Assembly: GCF_021869535.1 (NCBI RefSeq)
Contig: NW_026262668.1
Span: 14,430,348 to 14,494,347, forward strand
Direction of reading: 5' to 3'
Length of the DNA: 64,000 bases
DNA from: Mytilus californianus
Lineage: Eukaryota; Mollusca; Bivalvia; Mytilida; Mytilidae
The notes beneath the pieces are model-generated. The model saw only the letters and a program-made list of their open reading frames with translations, ran no database searches and was not told the DNA's origin. Made by a program: the position numbers and the translations under genes. This document shows, one piece after another, positions 12,430 to 22,774 of this stretch; within the stretch, counting starts at the first letter, position 1; every line of letters begins with the position of its first letter.

Positions 12430-12955
12430 CATCGGCAGGAGGGCAGGCAATATAGACCCCAATCGTATAAAATAAAGATCATAAACGTTTTGGCTGGCAA
12501 TACTGACCCAAAACAAGCATAGCATTTTATTACTAAAGATCATATACTAGTAAACGTTTTGGCAGGCAATGCTGACCCAAAACAAGACATTTGGAATTAT
12601 ATGAAATAAAGATCATAAAACGTTTTGGCAGGCAATGCTGACCCAAAACAGAAGCATAGCATTTTATTACTAAAAATCATATAAACCGTTTTCACTGGCA
12701 ATGCTGACCCAAAACAAAATAGTTGTAACGTTTTGTCAGGCAATGTTGACCCAAAACAAGACAGTTGTAATTATATGAAATAAAAATCATAAAACGTTTT
12801 GGCAGGCAATGCTGACCCAAAACAAGACAGTTGTAATTGTATGAAATTAAGATCATAATCGTTTTGGCAGGCAATGTTGACCCAAAACAAGATAGTTGTA
12901 AATGTATGAAATAAAGATCATAAACGTTTTGTCAGGCAATACTGACCCGAAACAG
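12430..12955 (+). repeat. 66-bp tandem array inside the long unit
   Basis: About eight copies carry 'ggcaggcaatgctgaccc', at 12492, 12561, 12627, 12695, 12735, 12801, 12866 and 12931. Spacing is mostly 65-69 bp, with one 40-bp deletion unit. Confidence 0.88.
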
Positions 12956-14099
12956 CTGAAGCATAAAGTTCTGTTACTAACTTAATTCTTTTTATACTGT
13001 AAAATTCCATAAACGCATTTGACTTCAATCCTTGAATCACGGATAGGACAATTCCATCCATGAACTGCAGCAGAAGTCTTTGTTTTTTCCTTCTTCTTAA
13101 ACTAAGTGCTGTATAGTTACGAGAGTCTAAGACAATTAATGACATAGCCAACTTTAAAGAGATGGTGGAATAATAGCAATTGATGCTTTAGACTTTCATT
13201 GGAACTAGGGTCCAGTTGTGTATCCAAATGCTGATCGAAGTCGTATTTTGTAAACTTGTATTTATAAAACAGTCAAACTAGGCTTTGGTAAGTCAATGAT
13301 TCTTGTTGATATGACTCGCACGTCTGGATCAAATTCTACACACACACTCGAAATTAGGTATGTGTCATTAAGTAATGTCAGTGAAACAGCAACCCATCAA
13401 CATTCGTATGTTTGTATTATCATGATTATCGGAACTATGGCATACCGCTGATATATGAAAGTATATGTAAGTTGTTGATATCCCGCTTTATTGCACATTT
13501 CCTTCAATGGGAAAAAGTTCTTTCGTAGATCAATGCCAGACTCAGTGCTTTTTGTCCATAGTTAAAGCATGAAATAAACAAAATTAGAATGTAAAAGAAC
13601 GGAAAAACTTAAATTCTCATTAAAAAACAAACTTGATCTTACTCTAGGACCACAAACATAAGGCATGTTAAGGAATAGTATGCGATGATTTAATTATTAT
13701 AGTTTCTTCTTCTTCAATAATCAACCATTAAACAGACATGATCTTTATATATTATGTATTAAATGAAGAGTATGAACTTTAAAATATTATAAGTATGTCT
13801 TGTCCATTGTTATTTTTAATAATAAATCTAGTATAAAGTAAAAGCAAACGACCTTACAATGCATAAGTATTGGCATAAAAATTATCAATTACGTTCATCG
13901 CAACCCAAACTATATCATGTACATGAATTATACTAGTAAACATAATTATAATAAAATAATACATTAAAAACATGTATTGTAAACTGACAAACATGTGAAT
14001 CTAGCTACATGTCTCAAAATACTGGCAATTTTGTATGTAGCAAAAAGAATGATTACAAAAATAATTTATTCCAAACCAATCACCATGACGAAATAATAA

Positions 14100-14870
14100 T
14101 TAAAAGTAGCATGAGTTTCATGACGAAGCATAAAGCAATACAGAGATCATAGACCAAGCTACTACGACCTCTGCAAAAAAAAATAGCATGAGTTTCATGA
14201 CGAAGCATAAAACAATACAGAGATCATAGACCAAGCTACTATGACCTCTGCAAAAAAGTAGCATGAGTTTCATGACGAAGCATAAAACAATACCCACTAC
14301 ATACTAACATATTTACAAAAGCAAATACACAGAGGTCATAGACCAAGCTACTACGACCTCTGCAAAAGTAGCATGAGTTTCATGACGAAGCATAAAACAA
14401 TACCTACTACATAATAACATATTTGCAAAAGTAAATACACAGAGGTCATAGACCAAGCTACTAGACCTCTGCAAAAACAATACACAGAGGGCATAAGTAC
14501 AAGCAACCTCGCCCTCTGCAAAAATTAAAATATCGTCCACATTACCCAAACAGGCCAAGACAGGTAAATTGGTTCGTAATAAATAAGCATTGGGTTGCGA
14601 TATAGGTAAGAGACATATCCTTTTTATACCGTTAACATTAAGCAAACAAGGTACACCTGCATAAATTAAAATACTAACAATTATAGCGATTAGGCTAACT
14701 TGCAAATTTATAAGCTCCAAACAAACCACCGTGACGAGATTTACGAAAGTAGCATGAGTTTCGTGACATAGCATAAAACAATGAACACTAAATAAAACAT
14801 AATTGCAAAAGGAAATACACAGAGGTCATAAGTACAAGCAACCAAGCTCTCTGCACAATTTGAAATATCG
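14100..14870 (+). repeat. Tandem array with hairpin-forming units
   Basis: Units contain 'gtagcatgagtttcatgac' (14106, 14183, 14261, 14365, 14747) followed by cagaggtc...gacctctg, a stem-loop with a stem of 8 bp or more. Units are about 78 bp or, with an extra 'actacatactaacat' segment, about 105 bp. The long ORF on the minus strand (14313-14774) is repeat-derived and not a gene. Confidence 0.85.
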
Positions 14871-15686
14871 TCCACCTTACCCAAACAAGTAAGGTATTAT
14901 TATCGTTATGCAAAAATTTTTGTATTTGTAGTTAAATTTAAATGAACCATGTCTCCTACAGATACACAAGGCGGATATACGTTCTGCAAACATAAGGATG
15001 CTATCAAGGATTCAGTAACTTGTAAAATTACAACATCGGGTTAATCATCAGCTATCTTTTTTATAAGTATGGTAAATAAATACATTTTGATCGCAAACGC
15101 ACAGTGTCGCCACTAACACCAAAATTAATTAATAAATCAAAATCGTGAGATCTATCCGAATGGAAGAATGGTAAAAAATTAACTGTACGTTTGTTCAGAA
15201 TGTAAACATAAAATAGCTAAAAAAAATAAAAGTAAAGTTCGATTTTACCTCAAATTGCTAAAAGGAAATCACTCCAGTCCAAAATTATCCATAAAATTAA
15301 AATTTTTAACAAATTGTTTGATAAGAATCACAAGTTAACACATCAAATGCTAAAGATAAAAGGAAGTGACCACAACGCACTTACACGTGAACTCGTGCTG
15401 ACCCCGAAAGATCAGTGACCAATAAGAAAGATGTAATCCAATCATACACTGGTCATAAGTGAAATTTCTCTGCACGTGAAAACATGTTATCTAATTTCAA
15501 CAATTTATCGTTTGATTAAGTAGGACACTCTGACCCTTTGACCAGACTAGAGACATCATAAATTTACAGTATAAATAGCTCACTCTTTATTTAAGTCTTA
15601 GTAATAAACAATTAAAACAGAATTATCTTTCTGCTGTCTTAAATTATTTTATTCAGCTTAATTTTCAATTAGCAAATAAAATTGGT

Positions 15687-16679
15687 TATCATGGAAGAAA
15701 TGTAAAAAAAAACAGATACATGCAAATCACACAAAAACACCACAGATCACATAATGGGATATACAAAACAGATATCAAGAAGTGAATTTCATTAAACTGA
15801 TTTTAATTTATTAAAGTATGTGAAAGATTTTCATATTACAGGTCTACATAACAATATTACTTATTTTAAATATGAACAATACATATACAGCTGGTCCTTT
15901 GTTTACCCTGGCCATCTTCTGTTTCGTCTATCCTCATGTATAGGAGCATGCAGTTTGTTTATTTCGTCAAAGACTCAAAATTTGAACATCGTGTAACAAT
16001 TGAAAAAATCATACCAGTAATCTATCTTTCTCATTGCAGGGCTTTTTCCTGCTTAGTCATAAATATTTGTATAATATTTGTTGGTGTCCAGATTGAAATG
16101 AATGGAATAAACACGGCTGCTGTACATGACTTTAATAGTCAAAACTTATGTCTTTTCTTCCATTTGCTGCATACAAACAATTTACCAAACATGGGGCAAT
16201 AAAGAAATACTCATTACTCTCAATGGCAATCAGAATGTTATTCTAAGATTCAAAATATTACAGTTTGAAGCACTGAAAGAAAATAAGTGTTTCCTTCAAA
16301 ATCAGATACTTGTACATGTAATACAAAGTATGACCAAAGTTAAATGCCTTCCCTACCGGCAGATAGATGTGGGCATAAAAGGTAAGTTAATTAATATTTC
16401 CTCTAATTGGTTATGATCAATCCCAAAGTGTTACAAGACAAAATGATTCTTTGAAAAAAGATGCTATCAAAGATGACTTTGAATGTGAAATATTCTTTGC
16501 AGATCCACAAAAAAAGTATTTTTGCGTTTTACAGAGATGACATGATGAAGATATAACGCCCATTTCCGTGAAAACGAGTTCGGGGACATATCAATTTTAT
16601 TAGCTCATTATACTGAAAATACTTAAATCCTTAAGTTCTAAGTTTTTACAAAAACGGTGAACCCGGAAACAGGATAATA
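15687..16679. other. Unassigned stretch with a possible relic exon
   Basis: An open stretch at 16126-16416 ends near 'gtaagttaa' and could be a relic exon (it reads ILRFKILQFEALKENK). I do not recognise it, and no neighbour supports it. Otherwise nothing is seen. Confidence 0.25.
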
Positions 16680-17830
16680 TTTTGGATTTTTGTTGCCATG
16701 GCAACGGTTTTATTTTAACCCATAAATTTTTGTTTTTGTTTTTAGTACTTTTTTATGAACTTTTGATTTGAAATTTATTATTAATGAATGAACCCCAATT
16801 GTTTATACATGTTTTATTCAGTTTTATTTTCTTATTGTCATTTGCATACATTATTTAATAGTCAAAAATCGAAATTTTGAGCTTTTCTCAACAAAAAAAA
16901 CAGGACGGGCGATATTCGATTTTTTTTTCATTAAATGATCAGGTACTCCTCCCTGAACAAAATGATATATCATATTGGTATAATATCACTTAGAAAAAAA
17001 TCCAGGTATCATGCAATCTTACCTTAAAGGACAAGGTACGATAAGGGGCGTTTTTGGTCCCTTCTCCAAATAAGTTCATATTAATATCATTTATGGTCTT
17101 TGTATAGAAACTTGAAAAAAACAATATTTTATTGTGTTCCGGTGAAAGGAAGGTTGCCCAGCAACGGTTTTTAATAAAAATCAAAATCATCACATATAAA
17201 CTGCTGTATCAGTACAAATTTGAACAATTCCAAATAATATTGTTTGTTTAAGAGGACCTTGAAGTCACAAATGTATAATCCCTTTGATTTAGTTTACAAT
17301 ATGCTTAAAAACAACATAGCAACAGAAATATTGCCTAGCAACGTTTCAAAAATGGGTGTTTTTCCCCTCTGAAATATGAATTTAGCAGTTGTTTGAAGAT
17401 TTTTCTTTTCCACATGGTGTTGCATTCCAATATACTATCTTAGTCATCATTATTCCTTGCAACAGCAAAACAAAATATTTGAAATAAAGACAACTACAAA
17501 TCAGTTTGTCATTTTATTGTACAAATAAAATTAAATGTAATGCAGGTTGTCTGTTTATGAACAACTATTAGTTAGAAATGAAGTCAGTTCAATTCTAGTT
17601 CACTTAATGCTTATCAACGACTTAGGTACATACGAAGTGCATAGCAACCGTTCAATAATGGGTTCATTATATCATCTAAAGAATGAATTTAGAAACTTTT
17701 GAAGAATATACTTTCTTATATGGTGTTACACTATAATATAAACATCTAGATTATCAATTATCTTTTTTGACGAATTACATATCGAGCATAGAAACACACA
17801 TGTTACTTAGCAACAGCAAACATTTTTTTT
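16680..17830 (+). repeat. Diverged repeats carrying X-box-like palindromes
   Basis: GTTGCCATGGCAAC (16692-16705), GTTGCCCAGCAAC (17153-17165), ATTGCCTAGCAAC (17330-17342) and GTTACTTAGCAAC (17802-17814) fit the RFX X-box pattern. A half-site is at 17641. Sequence around the sites, such as 'aatgaatttag' followed by 'atggtgtt', shows that at least two units are old duplicates (17380-17440 and 17680-17735). Transcription-factor binding is not shown. Confidence 0.55.
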
Positions 17831-18420
17831 CCAAAATTAAAGACAACTACAAAACATATGTTTCAATGTGAAGGTTTTTCCATGAAAGCAAGAATATAAA
17901 GGATTTATGAATTAGGGGTGGGTCTGAACAGTTTTTAAAGATATGCAAGTTACTGATAAGAGTATATGATTGCAGAAGTCAATTGTTTGGGTGGATGCGT
18001 ATGTTTAAGCAAGGATTTATGTAATAAGAATTATTCTTATTATTTGCACCCTTCATTTAAGTCATTGAACAATTAAATAAATATAATAAATTAATTAAAA
18101 CTATACAAAACTGACTGCACATTTAATGTTTTATCAAATTTTAAGAGTTGTAATAGGATGACATTTGGTTATCTCAACTTTTATCAATAATTACATCACC
18201 TGTATATCTCATAAGAAGCCATAATTTTGATTGGATGACAACAGTCAAAAGGCGTTCCAAAATAAGATGTTATTTCCAAAAGAAATGCAACATTTATGAC
18301 AGCACGTACTTCCCTTGACAACATCACAAGAATGAATTTTTTATATATATTAGACCGATGATTGTCCTGTTTGAATGGTTTTAGACTAGTCATTTTTGGG
18401 GCCCTTCATAGTTTGCTGTT

Positions 18421-18537
18421 CGGTGTGAGCCTAGGCTACGTGTTGAAGGCCGTACTTGACCTATAATGGATTACTTTTAAAAATTGTGACTTAAATGGAG
18501 AGTTGTCTCATTGGCACTCATACCACATCTTCTTATA
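18421..18537 (+). repeat. Dispersed-repeat tail ('gttgaaggccgtac')
   Basis: It contains 'gttgaaggccgtac' and 'ggagagttgtctcattggc', ending 'ataccacatcttctt'. The same tail occurs at 26480-26998, 44484-44595 and 52095-52258, and inverted at 29815-29950 and 40228-40350. It lies 16 bp left of the MULE target duplication. Confidence 0.8.
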
Positions 18538-18774
18538 TCTAAATAGAAAAACAAACAAAATAGGCACTGGCTACGATTACGTTGAAATGTAACAATAATG
18601 AAAAAGTTTTTAAGTATTAATTGTTTTAATGTTTTTCAAGATAATACTACTGTTAAGTAGTGCCCAAGTCGAAAAAATAGTGCAATGGTTCGATGTGTAG
18701 AAGTAAAAATTCACTTCTATGTATTTAACTGCACACCTACCCTTATTACTGTCATTATACTTTGAACAACGGAT

Positions 18775-19061
18775 GAAGTGAAATTATTTTGAGTGAAAAA
18801 TTTAAAACTTTGAATGCGTTTGAATCAAAACTAAAACAATATCAAGAAACAAATTTTATACAGTTGTACAAACGCAGTTTGTTAAAAATTGATACATTAA
18901 AAGCAAAGTTTGACAGCAGTAAATTAAAATACTGTGACCTTCTGTATGCCTGCATCCATGGGGGACGTAATTTCGTTTCAAAATCAGATGGATCACGTCC
19001 ATACCAACCTCTCATGTGTCCAACAAAAATTTTGGACGAAGATATAAACATTTCAAGAATG
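18775..19061 (+). CDS. ZSWIM3-like N-terminal zinc-binding domain, split by an LTR element
   Basis: The frame contains FESKLKQYQETNFIQLYKRS, then LLYACIHGGRNFVSKSDGSR and CPTKILDEDINISRM. The order 'F-x5-Y...LYKR...CIHGG...K..G.RP...CP' is the pattern of the N-terminal domain of ZSWIM3-like proteins, a FAR1/WRKY-like zinc fold related to MULE transposases. The frame is open from a stop near 18775 but has no in-frame ATG, so its true start is unknown. The LTR element enters after codon ATG at 19059-19061. Reading across the precise empty site continues KKNNFHLKHGRH and then a stop, which supplies the two histidines expected after the two cysteines. It is inactive as it stands. Confidence 0.7.
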
Positions 19062-19856
19062 TGTGGACAAGTTCATTTATATACAAATTATCTATTTGAT
19101 ATTATTCCCAACTTTGTACTTCGTTTATATCTATTTACTCTATATTATAATGATCTTACTATATTGAACATATATTTGTATTATATGGTTCAATGAATCC
19201 AAATACTCTATCTAGGATCTTTGATATTTACTCACCACTGGCTATTGGACAAATTACTTTTCTTAATAGTTGTTTTATCTGGTTCTGGCCAGTTTGACAG
19301 TTCACCTTTTGACTATATATACTGTAATTTTTAACTATATTGTCAATGCAGAATAAGTAACACCAGAAACAACACTATGAGCCGTAGCCAGCATTATAAG
19401 GTATTTATAGTTTAAGGGTTTTTCAAATTAATCTATGGTTAAAAGTTTTTGTCTTAAATATTTTATTTAGTTTCATTTACTTTGCTAATTGTATTTCAAA
19501 CTTTATATTTTCTTTTTTACCTGTAATAAACTTTCAATGTTGTATAGTATTTTATTGAGACGTATGGTCAACTTACTTTAGTGAACAGTTTTCATTAGCA
19601 TTAATTAACAAATTGTTTACATTCAGAGTTGTCATTTCACTAGTTTTGCATTATTATTTATTTGCAATAGTGTAATCAAACATAATATACATTATTTGCT
19701 ACAAAATGATATATTCATATGCATTTATTTGTAAAGTTATATTTATTTGTCATTATCTGTATATTTCAGATCTGTCGTTGCCTTCTTTATAGTACATAAT
19801 AAAGTATTTGAACGTTCTGCATTCAATTCATCTATGCCTTATTCCACCTGGTCACA
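19062..19856 (+). repeat. Left LTR
   Basis: TG...CA ends. TATA-like 'gactatatatactg' is near 19310 and AATAAA near 19798, upstream of the final 55 bp. It is 795 bp, the same length as the right LTR. Confidence 0.92.
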
Positions 19857-19858
19857 TA

Positions 19859-19876
19859 TGGCGTCGTCGACAAACC
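19859..19876 (+). promoter_or_regulatory. Putative primer-binding site
   Basis: TGGCGTCGTCGACAAACC begins with TGG, as expected for a tRNA 3' CCA primer, two bases after the LTR end. I did not identify which tRNA would fit. Confidence 0.6.
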
Positions 19877-20329
19877 AGAAGGCAATGATTGCTGACATTC
19901 CATCAGACGGCTGAGCGGGGTATCTACGGAGGAAGCCGAACATTTACGAAGTTGATGTGTGTGTGTGTCATCGGGCTATCCACGGAGTTGACCGAACTTT
20001 GACGGAGTTTCTACCAGATCGGAAATCCACGGAAAGGAGCCGACCAGTGACGGAGATTATTTGTGTTATTGGAATATATACGGACTTAACCGAACATTTT
20101 CGGAGATTGAAAGGCGAACACTAACGAAGATGTATAACAGTGCCGAAACCGTGTACCAATTAGGACCGATGAAGTAACTGTTTTCTGTATTTGGAATATA
20201 TGTGATATTGAGAGATATTGTGATATATGTTGAAATGTGTTTGTGTCTTATTTTTGTGTTATTATTATGATAGTAAAGGGAGTATGTGGATATAAATATT
20301 TGCATTATCGAGACGATTAATACTTAGCT

Positions 20330-20337
20330 GGGGAGAA
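20330..20337 (+). promoter_or_regulatory. Polypurine tract
   Basis: GGGGAGAA directly precedes the TGTGG start of the right LTR, the position where plus-strand priming occurs in LTR elements. Confidence 0.75.
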
Positions 20338-21132
20338 TGTGGACCCGTTCATTTATATACAAATTATCTATTTGATATTATTCCCAACTTTGTACTTCGT
20401 TTATATCTATTTACTCTATATTATAATGATCTTACTATATTGAACATATATTTGTATTATATGGTTCAATGAATCCAAATACTCTATCTAGGATCTTTGA
20501 TATTTACTCACCACTGGCTATTGGACAAATTACTTTTCTTAATAGTTGTTTTATCTGGTTCTGGCCAGTTTGACAGTTCACCTTTTGACTATATATACTG
20601 TAATTTTTAACTATATTGTCAATGCAGAATAAGTAACACCAGAAACAACACTATGAGCCGTAGCCAGCATTATAAGGCATTTATAGTTTAAGGGTTTTTC
20701 AAATTAATCTATGGTTAAAAGGTTTTGTCTTAAATATTTTATTTAGTTTCATTTACTTTGCTAATTGTATTTCAAACTTTATATTTTCTTTTTTACCTGT
20801 AATAAACTTTCAATGTTGTATAGTATTTTATTGAGACGTATGGTCAACTTACTTTAGTGAACAGTTTTCATTAGCATTAATTAACAAATTGTTTACATTC
20901 AGAGTTGTCATTTCACTAGTTTTGCATTATTATTTATTTGCAATAGTGTAATCAAACATAATATACATTATTTGCTACAAAATGATATATTCATATGCAT
21001 TTATTTGTAAAGTTATATTTATTTGTCATTATCTGTATATTTCGGATCTGTCGTTGCCTTCTTTATAGTACATAATAAAGTATTTGAACGTTCTGCATTC
21101 AATTCATCTATGCCTTATTCCACCTGGTCACA
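20338..21132 (+). repeat. Right LTR
   Basis: A 795-bp direct repeat of 19062-19856. The differences I noticed include 'ggcattt' versus 'ggtattt', 'aaaaggtttt' versus 'aaaagttttt', 'ttcggat' versus 'ttcagat', and the first 10 bases. Confidence 0.92.
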
Positions 21133-21161
21133 AATGAAAAAAAATAATTTTCACCTTAAAC

Positions 21162-21359
21162 ATGGCAGACATTGAAAGTTGCTATAACTTCAAAAGGGAT
21201 ATTGCAGAGTGGAGCTGTTTAGTCTGCCAAACCGACGCGCACATCGCTGCATCACACGTTTGTGATGGCTGCCTAGAGTGGTTTCACCAAAAATGCTTCG
21301 AACTAAAACATGCTCACAAAAGCACATATTGGATGTGTAAAAGCTGCCGTTGTAAATAA
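21162..21359 (+). CDS. Small PHD-finger protein (65 aa) inside the MULE
   Basis: ATG at 21162, TAA at 21357-21359. The cysteine/histidine order is WSCLVCQ, then HVCDGC, then WFHQKC, and finally WMCKSC, a complete Cys4-His-Cys3 PHD zinc finger filling residues 17-63. PHD fingers typically read histone H3 tails; a role in targeting transposase to chromatin is inference. The frame differs from that of the ZSWIM3-like segment, so it is either a separate ORF or the last exon of the parent transposase after deletion. AATAAA at 21399 could serve as its poly(A) signal. All zinc ligands are intact although the neighbouring domain is broken. Confidence 0.75.
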   Translation: MADIESCYNFKRDIAEWSCLVCQTDAHIAASHVCDGCLEWFHQKCFELKHAHKSTYWMCKSCRCK

Positions 21360-21398
21360 AAAATGTGAATGCACTATTGTAGCATTGTAGTGTTTAAG

Positions 21399-21404
21399 AA
21401 TAAA
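21399..21404 (+). terminator. Candidate poly(A) signal AATAAA
   Basis: It is 40 bp downstream of the PHD-finger stop codon and within the MULE borders. Confidence 0.45.
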
Positions 21405-21816
21405 AGCTTTCAAGTTGTATTTTAATACATATTACTAGTCCAAGCATACATTGGAGTGCATTAACTTAACATTAACAGAACGTAACCGTAGACATAAATA
21501 TTGTTACGTTCGTAAATAATCGGTTTCTAACCCAACCTAGCATTTGGGCAATTAGTATCCAATGTAACAATATTTTTTTTATCGGTTCATTTCAACGTAA
21601 TCGTAGCCAGTACCAACAAAATATTTGATAAAATTCATAATTTTATGGTTGTAGCATAAAGATTTAATAATCCTCTGAATGTTTCTTTTGTTACCTCTGC
21701 GCATCATACAAAATGTGCTTCGGTCATCGCTTTAAAACCCAATTACAAAAAGAAGTATTTAATTCTAAAGAAGACTACCAATTAAATGCGCATAAACATA
21801 CATCTAACTTAATTAA

Positions 21817-22580
21817 GGATGTACACCTCTGAGGAGCCAAAAATTTCTAGAATTAAACTTTTTTCTTAACCTGATTTTTTGGATTTATATGACTGTAAAC
21901 AAATAATTGGTGAAGAAAAAATCATATGGTGGTGCACTTCTTTTCTTGCTAGCCATTTGGAAGAACCAAATTTTGATGATTTTCCGATTTTTCATCAGTT
22001 TTTACCCATTTTTGGGCTATTATCATGAAAAAAATCCCAGTTTCACAATTAAACTTTTTTTCATACTTTCACTAAAGATGAGGTGGACCAATCGGAATAA
22101 ATTTAACGTAAGAAAACTAAAGGTAGGTGTTAATATAAGAAAGTTTTATAAAATTTTGTTGCTTTTTCATGTAAAATTTACCATGCTGTCAATTTTGTAA
22201 ATTTTGGATTTTTCTCTTTTTTTAGAACAAAAAGCATATTATTTCAACTTTTTTGTTATAAATGATTGACAAAATGCATATCTAAGAAATTTGAAAAGAA
22301 AAAATTGATATGGGATGTACATGTTTCTGGTAAAATCATTTATTGTACCCCTCACCCATTTTCTCAACATTTTGGATAATGAGACTGACTTATTTGGTTA
22401 TAAAATTTGAAAATCTTATTACTCAAAAACTACTTATTGTAAGAACACAATTTTTTTACAGAGTTAAGTTTGATTATAATATTTTTTAAATTCATTTATA
22501 TTTTCCACTTGTATCACATGTTTTGGAAATAATTCCAGAACGACATTTCAACAAGACTGAAACGTCAGAGGGATACATCC
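21817..22580. mobile_element. 764-bp TTAA-flanked MITE
   Basis: Ends GGATGTACACCTCTGA and, inverted, GGATGTATCCCTCTGA match at 14 of 16 positions. TTAA lies on both sides (21813-21816, 22581-22584), the target of piggyBac-type transposases. It is noncoding. A 97-residue ORF inside is not recognisable. Confidence 0.85.
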
Positions 22581-22774
22581 TTAAAGAATAAAAATAATGA
22601 AATGTATAGTATTATTTTCAAGGGTTTAAATATTAAAAAACTTATAATCACATGTGTTTGTTGTACTTAATTTGCGAATATTAAATATTCATCTTTTAAA
22701 ACACCATGCACATTTTGGTGCACAATTTCGCTTGGTTAATCATTTTTTCTTTCTAGCGTAAAACTCGTGATACA

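Larger units (their letters stand above)
10771..15686 (+). mobile_element. Long (4.9-kb) noncoding unit of the same element, carrying satellites
   Basis: It has the same 5' block (10771-10995) and 3' block (15300-15686, about 97% identical to 10384-10770) as the preceding unit. The inverted subterminal motif CTGTCTTAAA is at 15634-15643. The interior is AT-rich, has no ORF resembling a transposase, Rep/helicase or RT, and contains two tandem-repeat arrays. It could be a non-autonomous Helentron-type element in tandem, or a DIRS-order element with split direct repeats. A normal LTR reading is unlikely because the outer flanks do not fit. Confidence 0.65.
19062..21132 (+). mobile_element. Noncoding LTR element (TRIM/LARD-like), young
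   Basis: Two 795-bp LTRs (19062-19856 and 20338-21132) start TGTGGAC, end GGTCACA and differ at only a handful of positions. They flank a 481-bp interior without coding capacity. A 4-bp target duplication AATG is at 19058-19061 and 21133-21136. A primer-binding-site-like TGGCGTCGTCGACAAACC lies two bases after the left LTR and a polypurine tract GGGGAGAA precedes the right LTR. It must borrow RT and integrase from an autonomous relative. Near-identical LTRs imply recent insertion. Confidence 0.92.
18554..21623 (+). mobile_element. MULE-type DNA transposon with ZSWIM3-like domain and PHD finger, target duplications included
   Basis: The left terminus GGCACTGGCTACGATTACG (from 18563) and the inverted right terminus (ending 21614) match over 27 bp with one mismatch. 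The flanks are identical 9-bp direct repeats AACAAAATA (18554-18562 and 21615-21623). TIRs plus a 9-bp target duplication are the hallmark of Mutator-like elements. Without the nested LTR element the transposon is 977 bp. It carries an N-terminal ZSWIM3-like zinc-binding region and a separate PHD-finger ORF but no MULE catalytic core. It is therefore a non-autonomous deletion derivative, and the parent element probably encodes domain, core and PHD in one gene (inference). Confidence 0.88.

Noticed and set aside
12430..12955. Possible CRISPR-like array
   Set aside because: Whole units are tandemly similar with no unique spacers, and the genome is a mollusc. It is a satellite.
14313..14774. 153-residue minus-strand ORF
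   Set aside because: It lies entirely in the 78-105 bp tandem array, and its repeated peptide phrases follow the DNA repeat.
10384..15687. Ordinary LTR retrotransposon bounded by the two 388-bp direct repeats, with TATA-like and AATAAA signals
   Set aside because: There is no target duplication and no TG...CA ends. The sequence following the first repeat also precedes it by 730 bp. The head-to-tail reading explains all blocks; an LTR reading does not.
16126..16416. 96-residue plus-strand ORF ending near a GT
   Set aside because: No recognisable domain, no supporting neighbouring exon, and composition like the surrounding AT-rich DNA. Kept only as a possible relic in the region note.
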